DNA from: Desertifilum tharense IPPAS B-1220
GTDB lineage: Bacteria > Cyanobacteriota > Cyanobacteriia > Cyanobacteriales > Desertifilaceae
Assembly (NCBI RefSeq): GCF_001746915.1
Contig: NZ_MJGC01000066.1
Span: forward strand, 164,678-228,677
DNA length: 64,000 nt
Direction: 5' to 3'
The notes under the pieces are model-generated. The model saw nothing but the letters and a program-made list of their open reading frames with translations, was not told the DNA's origin and made no database searches. Made by a program: the position numbers and the translations under genes. Positions 16,937 to 25,900 of this stretch are shown here, one piece after another. Every line of letters starts with the position of its first letter. The first letter of the stretch is position 1.

Positions 16937-17362
16937 ATGGATAACAATCCCAGCATTCTCTCGCACGTCTCCATTGGCACCAATGATTTTGAGCGAGCGA
17001 TCGCCTTTTATGACGCTGTGTTATCGACGTTGGGCTGCAAGCGGTTGATGGAGCATCCGGGAGCGATCGCCTATGGCAAACAGTATCCCGAATTTTGGGT
17101 GGGAATCCCGTTCGATGGGCAACCTGCAACCGTGGGTAATGGCGCTCACATTGGTTTTATCGCTCCTACCAAAGAAGCGGTCCATGCCTTCTATGAGGCA
17201 GCATTAGCCGCAGGAGGTAAAGACGAAGGTGCCCCCGGTGGCAGACCCGAATATAGTAAGCCGTATTATGGCTGCTTTGTGCGCGATCCTGATGGAAACA
17301 AGATAGAAGCCACTTTCTGGGATGAGTCCCTTGAGCAGGAACTCAACCAGAGCAATGTATGA
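16937..17362 (+). CDS. VOC (glyoxalase/bleomycin-resistance fold) protein
   Basis: The 141-residue single-module VOC protein shows paired beta-alpha-beta-beta-beta units. H10 in the first strand (SHVSIGTNDFERAIAFYD), the histidine in GAHIGFIAPT and the glutamate in the final DGNKIEATFW strand are the likely metal ligands. It resembles the lactoylglutathione-lyase-like group, but the substrate cannot be predicted. The preceding 158 bp contain a HIP1 site and no gene. Confidence 0.88.
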   Translation: MDNNPSILSHVSIGTNDFERAIAFYDAVLSTLGCKRLMEHPGAIAYGKQYPEFWVGIPFDGQPATVGNGAHIGFIAPTKEAVHAFYEAALAAGGKDEGAPGGRPEYSKPYYGCFVRDPDGNKIEATFWDESLEQELNQSNV

Positions 17363-17579
17363 ACCATTGGGGTATTCACTTCACCTCAACCGACCTTCTC
17401 GCCTCATCTAACCCCAAGTAGCTCTAACTGGGTTGTGATTGAGTAAAAATACTCTTTGACTATTCATAGTCAGTTCATAGTCAAAAAATCATAGTCATCG
17501 TCAAAATCACCTCGCTCTGAAGCTACCCATTTACGGCTTACAGACCTAAAAAGGCATGGAATATAAGGGTTTCGAGGAA

Positions 17580-17651
17580 AGCTGGTGACGGGATTTGAAC
17601 CTGCGACCGGCTGATTACAAATCAGCTGCTCTACCACTGAGCTACACCAGC
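17580..17651 (-). tRNA. tRNA-Thr (anticodon UGU)
   Basis: Read on the minus strand the sequence folds as a full cloverleaf. The 7-bp acceptor is GCTGGTG/CACCAGC with discriminator T (17580). The D arm is GCTC/GAGC, and the anticodon stem GCTGA/TCAGC carries loop TTTGTAA, giving anticodon TGT for ACA. CCA is not encoded. The T stem is GCAGG/CCCGT, with an A-C mismatch in the middle pair, where cyanobacterial relatives usually have GCGGG. Confidence 0.95.
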
Positions 17652-17763
17652 ATAAATATAAATATAGCAAGGTTTGGGTCAGTTCCACCAGACAGAAGCG
17701 TTAGGATATTAAATCGTTTTGGCGAGTGTGGTTAGAAATTTTGATCGGTGCGAAGAGTTGGAG

Positions 17764-17786
17764 GACAAGGGGGCTAGCCCCTTGTC
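17764..17786 (-). terminator. stem-loop after the small secreted-protein gene
   Basis: GACAAGGGG (17764-17772) and CCCCTTGTC (17778-17786) form a 9-bp GC-rich stem with a 5-nt loop, just past the stop of the 17795-18181 gene. No T-run follows, so termination is only presumed. Confidence 0.4.
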
Positions 17787-17794
17787 GCTTGCAG

Positions 17795-18181
17795 TTAGCG
17801 GACTGGGATATTGAGGATGCTGCTATGACCAACCGATTCAAATCTGACCGTCCAACGTCCGCGTTTTGAGAGATCGGGGGTAAAGCTGTAGCGACCTTGG
17901 CGATCGCTCTGACCCGTTCTCCAGGGCGTTGCGGGTTCCCCTGGGGCGTAAATACTCACTTGAGCATTCGCCATCGGTTCGCCGGTACTAAACATTCCCA
18001 CCACTTCCACAGACTGGATCTGAGCTTCGGGCGGCAGGTTGTCTAAGTTGTAAGTCGTGGTTTGACCTCTGGTATTTTGTGCCCGAATGCGAGCTTCTAA
18101 GCCAGCTTCATGGGCAAGGGCGGTGCCCATCAGCCCCAGGAGGATAATGGGAACCCAGAAAATCGATTTGAGATATTGCAT
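17795..18181 (-). CDS. secreted protein with carboxypeptidase-regulatory-like beta domain
   Basis: 128 residues from the ATG at 18181; the longer frame begins with TTG. There is a hydrophobic signal peptide (about 1-23, ending TALAHEA). The rest looks like an Ig-like/CarboxypepD-regulatory domain: SVEVVGMFSTGEPMANAQVSIYAP, then GRYSFTPDLSKRGRWTVRFE. This arrangement resembles periplasmic proteins linked to cation transport, but no transporter is adjacent. It follows another secreted-protein gene by 24 bp, suggesting one transcript. Confidence 0.75.
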   Translation of the reverse strand: MQYLKSIFWVPIILLGLMGTALAHEAGLEARIRAQNTRGQTTTYNLDNLPPEAQIQSVEVVGMFSTGEPMANAQVSIYAPGEPATPWRTGQSDRQGRYSFTPDLSKRGRWTVRFESVGHSSILNIPVR

Positions 18182-18205
18182 AACGCTCTCCAAAAATGCG
18201 CGCGG

Positions 18206-18754
18206 CTAGTCACATCCCGTGACGCCTTCTGCACAGTACAAACTCCACCAAGGGTTGATGCGATTTTCATCGGAGGCCCCGGTACTCATATTTAGGAGGG
18301 CTTGAAAGCTAGAATCTTCTCCACCATAGCGAAAATGCATGTGGATGGGTTCTCCGTGGGGAGCGCGGAGGATGACATATCGAAAGCCGCTACAAGCCGG
18401 ATCGTCAGAAGCGAGTTCAAATTGATCCCAAATGGAGCTTTGGTAGCGGGGATAGTAGAACGGATCGGGGGCGGCTCCGCGATAGACATATTCGCAGTTT
18501 TGGGCGATCGCTTCTCGGCCTTCAAGATCGCGATAGAAAGAGAACTGTCTCATTTCGTTGAAGACAATTCGAGCCGGGTTGCGCGGATCGTGGCGAGAGG
18601 CAGGAACGCTGATATCGAGGGTAAATGTACCGTTGACGCCTAGATGGGGCACGTTGGCATTGGGGGACGCGATTTCAGGCTCGCTTTGGGCGATCGCAAC
18701 TCCTGGGCTAACCAAAGCAAGGACGGCAGCGCTGATGAACGCGATTGATTTCAT
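18206..18754 (-). CDS. secreted protein of unknown function
   Basis: The 182-residue protein has a signal peptide (cleavage near AIAQ, residue 23). The mature part contains three or four cysteines (NCEYVY, PACSGF, LYCAEGVTGCD) that could form disulphides in the periplasm. There is an aromatic-rich FYYPRYQSSIWDQF stretch and APHGEPIHMHFRYGG, whose histidines might bind metal. The family is not recognised. It lies directly upstream of the small beta-domain protein gene in the same direction. Confidence 0.7.
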   Translation of the reverse strand: MKSIAFISAAVLALVSPGVAIAQSEPEIASPNANVPHLGVNGTFTLDISVPASRHDPRNPARIVFNEMRQFSFYRDLEGREAIAQNCEYVYRGAAPDPFYYPRYQSSIWDQFELASDDPACSGFRYVILRAPHGEPIHMHFRYGGEDSSFQALLNMSTGASDENRINPWWSLYCAEGVTGCD

Positions 18755-18852
18755 AAACTCCTACACCCTTTAATTCATCACAGTTTTGGGTCTGTGGTGA
18801 ATTTAGCCAGTTTTGCAATCTTTTCCTATGCCCCGTGGTGGCATATTGGAGA

Positions 18853-20094
18853 TTAATGCAGAATTGTTTTAGAAACGATGCGCGTTTTCTTGCGATCGGC
18901 ATCGCTGAGGTCTTCGCCCGATTGCAGGCGCGTGGCATTATCTTGGAGTACGGTAGCAGCCCCGCGATCGCCCATTTGCAAGGCGGTTTTGGCGGCGGTT
19001 TGCAGTAAGGTAGCCGCCCCCATGCGATCGCCTTGTTGCAATTTCGCCTCAGCTAGTTGAGTTTGGCGATATTTAGCTAAGGCGAGGATATGCGGCTGTA
19101 CCTGGGAATTCACGGCGGGGTGGTAATCTTCCATGACATTCGCTTCTACCGTCAGGGTTTCCGAACGCAACCCTTCTTGCTGAACCAGCGGATCGTCATA
19201 AATGACCTGAACTGATGCGATCGCTTGTTGTCCGGGTGGCAGTTGTCCGATATATAAATTGGCTAGGACAATGCGAGGGCGATCGCGCATAAGATCCCCC
19301 AAACGCACGATCGTTTCCTGTCCCTCAGCTTCTACAGGCAACTCAATCGTATCGGGAGCCACCTGTGCCACGGGTTTTAACTCCGCAAGGCGAACATTCG
19401 GCATCAACGCCAAACGCAGATAGGCATTCGTTAAGCCCACCGACTGCACGCGGGAAAGCAAGCGGTTAAATTCCTCAGACGCTTGATCCGGACGTTCGAT
19501 ATAAGCCATCGCCCCTCGACCTGCATCCGCAATCCGTTCTAACACATCTTGGTTCCAGTGGGAGCCAAAACCCAGGGTATTCAATGCCAGCTTATATTCT
19601 GTGGCGAGGGTGGCAAATTTATAACAGCGTTCGTTCGAGCCATGTTCGTTTTCGCCATCGGTGAGCAAAAACGCATAGGAAACCGTGTCTTTGCGTCCTT
19701 TTGCCAGTTCCTCAATTCCTAGGCGCAACCCTTCATCAATGGCAGTGCCGCCATCGGCTTGCAGGCGATTAATTTGGCGTTTAATCCGTTCTGGATCTTC
19801 AACAATCGAGTTAGGGACAATGGTTTGGGCGCGATGATCGAAGGCAACGACCGAAAGGCGATCGCCCTTTTTCAGTCGGTCGATTAACTGGGCGGCGGCT
19901 TGCTTCACCGTCTCTAGAGGGCGACCGCTCATCGAACCGCTATGATCGAGGATTAAGCAGAGATTGAGCGGGACAGACTGTTCTAGGGCCTCTGCCGCGA
20001 TCGCCGACACCGATATGGCTAATTGGCGTTGCGAAGAAGGCGATCGCCGATCGATATGGGAATCATTTAAATCTACTTGCAAACCGACTCGCAT
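18853..20094 (-). CDS. von Willebrand factor A domain protein
   Basis: The 413-residue protein has a VWA domain at about 40-215 with an intact metal-ion-dependent adhesion site: D50-H-S52-G-S54, a downstream threonine in GGTAIDEGL, and an aspartate in LLTDGENE. A beta-rich region follows (about 225-330), then a helical C-terminus with Ala/Gln-rich TPR-like repeats. No signal peptide is present, so it probably acts in the cytoplasm as a Mg-dependent protein-binding module. It is transcribed divergently from clpR. The partner is unknown. Confidence 0.9.
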   Translation of the reverse strand: MRVGLQVDLNDSHIDRRSPSSQRQLAISVSAIAAEALEQSVPLNLCLILDHSGSMSGRPLETVKQAAAQLIDRLKKGDRLSVVAFDHRAQTIVPNSIVEDPERIKRQINRLQADGGTAIDEGLRLGIEELAKGRKDTVSYAFLLTDGENEHGSNERCYKFATLATEYKLALNTLGFGSHWNQDVLERIADAGRGAMAYIERPDQASEEFNRLLSRVQSVGLTNAYLRLALMPNVRLAELKPVAQVAPDTIELPVEAEGQETIVRLGDLMRDRPRIVLANLYIGQLPPGQQAIASVQVIYDDPLVQQEGLRSETLTVEANVMEDYHPAVNSQVQPHILALAKYRQTQLAEAKLQQGDRMGAATLLQTAAKTALQMGDRGAATVLQDNATRLQSGEDLSDADRKKTRIVSKTILH

Positions 20095-20362
20095 AAAACA
20101 ATCTCCTACTCAACCCAGCTCTTGAGATACTAAATACCACACCAACTCGATCTTGAACTCCGGAATTCCCGCTCTCGCATCAATGCGGCTCTATTTCAAG
20201 GATAAATCAGTCTTTGCCTACCTGCTGAGTTCCCTGTCGCTTTGTCTGGCAAAACCGATCCTCATCCGGCGCGGTTTCCCGCCCAGATTGCTCAACGGGC
20301 TGCGACAGGCACGCGCTACCATGTATAAAAGTAGCGCCATCGTTTTGTTGCAGAAGTACCTT

Positions 20363-21052
20363 ATGGACACACCGATTCGGGCGGCTCAATCTCCTTACTA
20401 TGGAGATGCTTACTATCGCACGCCACCCCCAGACCTACCCTCCTTGCTCCTCAAAGAGCGCATTGTCTATCTAGGTTTACCCCTATTTTCTGACGACGAC
20501 ACCAAACGTAGAGTGGGCGTAGATGTCACCGAACTGATCATCGCTCAACTGCTGTATTTGGAATTTGACAACCCCGAAAAACCGATTTCCTTTTATATCA
20601 ACTCCACCGGAACGTCCTGGTATGGCGGCGAAGCGATTGGCTTTGAAACGGAAGCCTTTGCGATCTGCGATACCCTCAGCTATATCAAACCCCCCGTTCA
20701 TACCATTTGTATCGGTCAAGCAATGGGAACGGCGGCGATGATCCTCTCAGCCGGGACAAAAGGATGCCGCGCGAGTTTACCTCATGCCACTATTGTTCTC
20801 AACCAATCGCGCACGGGGGCAAGAGGTCAAGCGACCGATATTCAAATCCGCGCCAAGGAAGTGCTGGATAATAAAGCAACGATGCTGGAAATTTTATCGA
20901 GAAATACGGGACAACCGCCCGATAAAATTGCCAAAGACACCGATCGGATGCTTTACATGAGTCCCTACGACGCCGTGGAATACGGCTTAATTGACCGCGT
21001 TCTCGAAAGTACCAAAGACTTACCCAAGCCTTTACCCGCAGCGTTTAGCTAA
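20363..21052 (+). CDS. clpR: ClpR, non-catalytic ClpP-like subunit of the Clp protease
   Basis: 229 residues from the ATG at 20363; the frame is open 70 residues further upstream but that part is not ClpR-like. It aligns end to end with ClpP, but all three catalytic positions are changed: the nucleophile position in GQAMGTAA is Gly instead of Ser, the His position in IVLNQS is Asn, and the Asp position in DTDRMLYMS is Met. This is the state expected of cyanobacterial/plastid ClpR, which forms a mixed ring with an active ClpP. The active clpP follows 111 bp later, as in the known clpR-clpP3 operon of unicellular cyanobacteria. Confidence 0.92.
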   Translation: MDTPIRAAQSPYYGDAYYRTPPPDLPSLLLKERIVYLGLPLFSDDDTKRRVGVDVTELIIAQLLYLEFDNPEKPISFYINSTGTSWYGGEAIGFETEAFAICDTLSYIKPPVHTICIGQAMGTAAMILSAGTKGCRASLPHATIVLNQSRTGARGQATDIQIRAKEVLDNKATMLEILSRNTGQPPDKIAKDTDRMLYMSPYDAVEYGLIDRVLESTKDLPKPLPAAFS

Positions 21053-21163
21053 GGGGTGGGATGGGCTTTCTTGAGCTTTAAGGATGGTCGATGAACCAAC
21101 AATCCTCGCCATTGGAGAGGAGCGTTAACCTGTTTTTTCGTATTCAAGAAGAGTAGAGTTCTT

Positions 21164-21763
21164 ATGCCTATTGGTGTTCCTAGCGTTCCTTATCGCCTGC
21201 CAGGGAGTCCCTACGAACGGTGGATCGATATTTACACTCGCCTCAGCCAAGAAAGAATTATCTTTCTCGGTCAAGAGGTGACGGACTCTTTGGCGAATAA
21301 TATTGTGGCGGTGATGCTCTATCTGGATTCTGACGATCCAGGTAAGCCGATTTACCTTTACATTAATTCTCCGGGTGGATCGGTGACGGCAGGTATGGCG
21401 ATTTACGATACCATGCAGCACATTAAATCGGACGTGATTACGATTTGTGTGGGTTTGGCAGCTTCGATGGGGGCGTTTCTGCTGACAGCCGGAACGCCGG
21501 GTAAGCGGTTAGCGCTACCCCATTCTCGGATTATGATTCACCAACCTTTAGGGGGGGTGGGACGCCGACAAGCGACGGATATTGAGATTGAAGCCAAGCA
21601 GATTCTCAAAACCCGCCAACAGCTTAATGAGTTGATGGCTAAACATACCGGCCAAAATGTTGACAAGATCCAAAAGGATACCGATCGCGACTACTTTATG
21701 TCAGCAGCGGAAGCCAAAGAGTATGGTCTGATCGACCGGGTGATTGAAGAAAGACCGGCTTAA
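21164..21763 (+). CDS. clpP: ATP-dependent Clp protease proteolytic subunit
   Basis: The 199-residue active serine peptidase has its nucleophile in GLAASMGAFLL, histidine in RIMIHQP and aspartate in DTDRDYFMS, all intact. It forms a ring with ClpR and is fed unfolded proteins by ClpC in the cytoplasm. From its position after clpR it is the equivalent of cyanobacterial ClpP3. It starts at the ATG at 21164, with a GGAG-containing leader about 45 bp upstream. Full length. Confidence 0.95.
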   Translation: MPIGVPSVPYRLPGSPYERWIDIYTRLSQERIIFLGQEVTDSLANNIVAVMLYLDSDDPGKPIYLYINSPGGSVTAGMAIYDTMQHIKSDVITICVGLAASMGAFLLTAGTPGKRLALPHSRIMIHQPLGGVGRRQATDIEIEAKQILKTRQQLNELMAKHTGQNVDKIQKDTDRDYFMSAAEAKEYGLIDRVIEERPA

Positions 21764-21897
21764 GGATAGGGGATCGGGGAAAACCGCTTTCCCCCCGCTG
21801 TCTTTGGTCTGGCTTGTCAGGATCTCCTGGATTCCACGGTTTGAATTAAGTTAGAGTGATGGCAGAATCTAAGTAATTCTGCCATTTTTCATAGTTG

Positions 21898-22509
21898 ATG
21901 AACATTGCAGATTGCTATCGTCTTCTAGAACTGCCTGAAGGCGCTTCTTTGGCAAGGGTGAAAACGGCTTACCGGCGTTTGGCGCGGCGGTACCATCCTG
22001 ATATGAATTCTGGCGATCGCCAAGCGAAGGACAAGTTTATTGAGCTAACGGCAGCTTACAAGCAGTTGTTAAGCGTTGCGCCTGTGGAAAGCGAGGAGGA
22101 AGAAGCTGCACCCGCAGAACCCGCACCCGCGCCAACGCCTGCTAGAACCCCCACCCCGGTGAAGGTGACGCGCAAGTCTCCTAGAATTGAGTTTGTGACG
22201 CCGCTATCGGAGACGGAGCAGCAGTTAAAGGATATCTCTTATCAACAATTACAGCAATTGCTGAAGCAACGCAAGTTTCCCAGAGCGATCGCCCTGGTTG
22301 AGGCATTGGCTCACCGCATTCCCCAAGATCCGGAGGTGCGACAATGGCAAGCGATCGCCTATCAGCGCTGGGGACGCCAACTGGTGAAAGAAAAACAGGT
22401 GGAAAAAGCCCGCAGTTACCTCAAAAAAGCCTTGAAAACAGACCCGCACAATCGGTCTTTATGGGCTGAAGTCGAACGAGATTTTCAGAATTTAGAGAAG
22501 ATTTATTAG
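21898..22509 (+). CDS. J-domain protein with C-terminal TPR-like helices
   Basis: 203 residues from the ATG at 21898; a TTG one codon earlier is less likely. The N-terminal J domain (about 3-62) has the HPD motif in ARRYHPDMN, which stimulates DnaK ATPase. A Pro/Ala/Glu-rich linker follows (about 65-100). The C-terminal helical part (about 120-203), with EKARSYLKKALKTDPHNRSLW, is TPR-like. It lacks the zinc-finger and client-binding domains of DnaJ, so it is a specialised co-chaperone. It follows clpP, a fitting place for a protein-quality-control gene. Confidence 0.88.
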   Translation: MNIADCYRLLELPEGASLARVKTAYRRLARRYHPDMNSGDRQAKDKFIELTAAYKQLLSVAPVESEEEEAAPAEPAPAPTPARTPTPVKVTRKSPRIEFVTPLSETEQQLKDISYQQLQQLLKQRKFPRAIALVEALAHRIPQDPEVRQWQAIAYQRWGRQLVKEKQVEKARSYLKKALKTDPHNRSLWAEVERDFQNLEKIY

Positions 22510-22906
22510 GCACATACTCCATTAAGCTCAAATTGTCAAGCGTAAGGCTTGCGTATGCTGAAACAAGAGCGGAGTAAACGGGGAAGTCAATATTTCCTAG
22601 GGATTGGCCGCTTGCACGCCGGGATTCGCTCTGTTTAGAGGGGAAAAACCGAGCGTGCTAACCGTATTAATACTGAAAATTTTCCTAGAGAGTCGCGTAA
22701 TCATCCCCTAGAGATCCTCAAAAAGATCGTGTTACAAAGAATATACGCCCAGCCCGCCAGGTTCTTGATTAAGAACTCATTGTCCTAGAAGAAATCCAAC
22801 AACTCGATCAGATTTGAGGCGATCGACCCCTACAGAGAGATCGCGCCGAATTCCGCGAGCGATGTTTCTAACGTTCGCGTCGAACGCTTAGGAGTTATCC
22901 CCCCCT
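22510..22906. other. intergenic region before the LOV kinase gene
   Basis: About 400 bp without a supported gene. It contains an inverted repeat, GTTCTT-GATT-AAGAAC (22761-22776), and an AGGAG Shine-Dalgarno sequence just before the kinase ATG. The promoter of the signalling cluster should lie here. Confidence 0.5.
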
Positions 22907-25900
22907 ATGAACTTACTGCGATCGCTAAAACCCGCAACGCTCTATCAATGGCTCAAACGCCTTCAGCAACCCTCCAAACGCGCTCAACTCTTACAACAGC
23001 GCAACTTAGAACTCGAACATCAAATGCAACAGCGTACCGAACAACTGCACAAAGCGCTGATTGAGGTGAAACGACAAGCCAAACAAGCCGAACTGATTAA
23101 CCAAATCGTTCAAGCGATTCGGGGGACGCTCGTTTTAGACGAAATCCTGCAAACCACCGTCAATCAACTGCACGAAGTTCTGAACGTTAGCCGTTGCTTA
23201 ATTTTCCGGCCCGATGCGACTGAGCAATTCGCCATTCGCTATGTTTCTGAAGCCACCTCAGAAGGGACAAGTTTAATGGGTCTGTGTTGCGAGTTTTATC
23301 GCTACTATCGCGCCGATTTAGTGCAAGGGAACGCCCTCTTTTTTTCCAGAATTGACCATTGCGTTGCCCCGGAAGTTCGCGAAGCGGCGCGAGAGTGTCA
23401 TATTCGCGCGATTGTAATTGTGCCTTTGATCTATCAGAACGATTACATCGGCGGGATTAGCCTGCATCAATGCGATCGCGAACGAGAGTGGACAACTGAC
23501 GAGATTGCCTTTATCAAAGCGATCGCCGATCGTTGCGCGATCGCCATTCACCAAGCCGAACTCTACCAACAGTTGCAAATTGAACTGCAAGAACGCCAAA
23601 AAGCTGAAGCCACCTTGCAAAAACTCAACGACGCCTTGGAACTGAAAGTTCAAGAACGGACGCAAATGTTACAGTGCGTCGTGCAACAACTCAGCCAAGA
23701 AAATGCCGAACGCCAGCGCACAGAAAAGGCATTGCAGCACAGCCAAGTTCAACTCCAAGCCATTCTCGATAACTCCCCGGTCTTTATTTATGTCTACGAT
23801 CTGCAAAACCGCTACATCCTTGTCAATTATCAGTTTGAGAAGCTTTTAAAACGCCCCAAAAAAGAACTCATCGGTCGCCATCTCAATGAATGTTGGCCGC
23901 CAGAGATTGCGGATTTATTTGCTGACAACAACCGCCAAGTTCTAGAAACGGGAAGCGCCATCCAAGCTGAAGAAGTCGCCCCCCACGCGGATGGACTGCA
24001 TACCTATGTGACGGTGAAATTTCCCCTAAAAGACGAGCAAGGAAACATTTATGCAGTTTGTGGTATTTCCACCGATATCACCGATCGCAAGCGGATTGAA
24101 GCGGCGTTGCAAGAAAGCGAGGCTAAATTCCACAACCTTGTCGCGAACGTACCGGGCATGATTTATCAGTTTGTGATGCATCCCGATGGTTCTCAGGGGC
24201 TTTCCTACGCAAGTCCGAGTTGTCGGCAAATGTGGGAACTCGAACCCGAACAGATGCGTGGGGATATTCAAACCAGCCTTGAGATGATTTATCCCGATGA
24301 CCGGGTGATATTAGAACAATCTACGGCAATTTCGGCCCAAACCTTGCAACCGTGGCAGTGGGAGGGACGAATTCAGACGCCTTCGGGTCGTTTAAAGTGG
24401 CTGCAAGGGATTGCTCGCCCTCAGAAACAAGCCAATGGGGATATTGTCTGGGATGGGTTGTTTATTGAGACTAGCGATCGCAAGCACGCAGAAGTCGCAC
24501 TTTTGAATACAGAATTTCGCCTGGGAATTGCCCTAAAAGCTGCTCAGATGGGAACTTGGGACTGGAATTTTAAGAGCGATCGCGTAACCTGTTCCGAGCA
24601 AACCGATGTAATCTTTGGCTTTGCGTCTGGCGATCCTGCTAGAACCTCTCAAGACTATCGCGATCGCATCCATCCTGAAGACCAACCGCTATTCGATCGC
24701 GCCATTCACAATAGCCGCGAACAAGGGATTCCCTTCGATATAGAATATCGCGTTGTCCTGCCGGATGGTTCTATCCGTTGGGTTGCCGGAAAAGGAGATA
24801 CCCTCCATACCTCCACAGGAGAGGTGGTAGGAATGAGTGGCATTGTCATGGATATTACGGAACGCAAACGCTCGGAAACCGCATTGCGCGATAGCGAGTT
24901 TAAGCTCCGTACCATTGTGGAAAATAGCAACGATGCGATCTTTTTGAAAGATTATCAAGGCCGTTATTTATTTATCAATTCGATGGGCGCTCAGTTATTG
25001 GGACGCTCTGTTGCCGAGGTTTTAGGGAAAAAGGATGAAGACTTTTTCTCTTTTGAAAGCGCTCAATATATTGGGCAACTCGATCGAGCAGTCATGGAGG
25101 GTGGAAAACCGTGGACGGGTGAAGAGCAAGGGGAAGCGAACGGCAATCGCTATACTTTTTTGTCTACTAAAGCCCCCTATGTTTCAGCACAGGGCGAACT
25201 CCTCGGTTTAATTGGGGTCTGTCGCGATATCACCCAACAGAAGCAAGCTGAAGAAACACTGAAACGACAGTTTGCAGCCGTAGAAGCGGCGGGAGATGGG
25301 ATTGCGATTGTGAGTTTGGCGGGGGATTATATCTATCTTAATCAATCCCACGCCAAAATCTTTGGCTACGAAAGAACTGAGGAACTCATCGGTCAGAGTT
25401 GGACAATTTTATACTGTTCAGACGAAATTGAGCGCATCTGTCAAGAGGCTTTACCAATTGTTTACCAGACGGGCAAATGGCAGGGAGAAGCGGTTGCCAA
25501 ACGGCGCGATGGAACGATGTTTTCTGAAGAATTATCGCTAACGTTGGTGGAGAATAATGCTTTGGTGTGTGTCTGTCGCGATATTACCGAACGCAAGCAG
25601 ACGGAAGAGAGGCTGGTGCTGAGAGATAGAGCGATCGCGGCGAGCAATAATGGGATTATCATCTCAGATGCCACGCATCCTAATAACCCCGTCATTTATG
25701 TTAATAAAGCCTTTGAAAATATGACGGGATATACCCAAGCCGATGTCTTAGGTAAAAACTGTAGATTTCTGCAAGGTAAAGATAAAAAACAGCCCAGTTT
25801 GGAAATCTTACGCAATGCTATTCGCCAAGGAACAGCCTGTACAGTCACCTTGCGTAATTACCGTAAAGATGGAAGTGATTTTTGGAATGAATTGAGTCTT

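Noticed and set aside
17470..17688. A 72-codon minus-strand frame
   Set aside because: It contains the entire tRNA-Thr gene, so it is not a protein gene.
20153..20362. N-terminal extension of ClpR
   Set aside because: The extra 70 residues do not resemble ClpR, and the family start fits the ATG at 20363.
23100..23575. Kinase GAF domain as a cyanobacteriochrome
   Set aside because: The CH pair near residue 164 does not align with the bilin-binding cysteine position, and the usual surrounding motif is missing; treated as an ordinary GAF domain.
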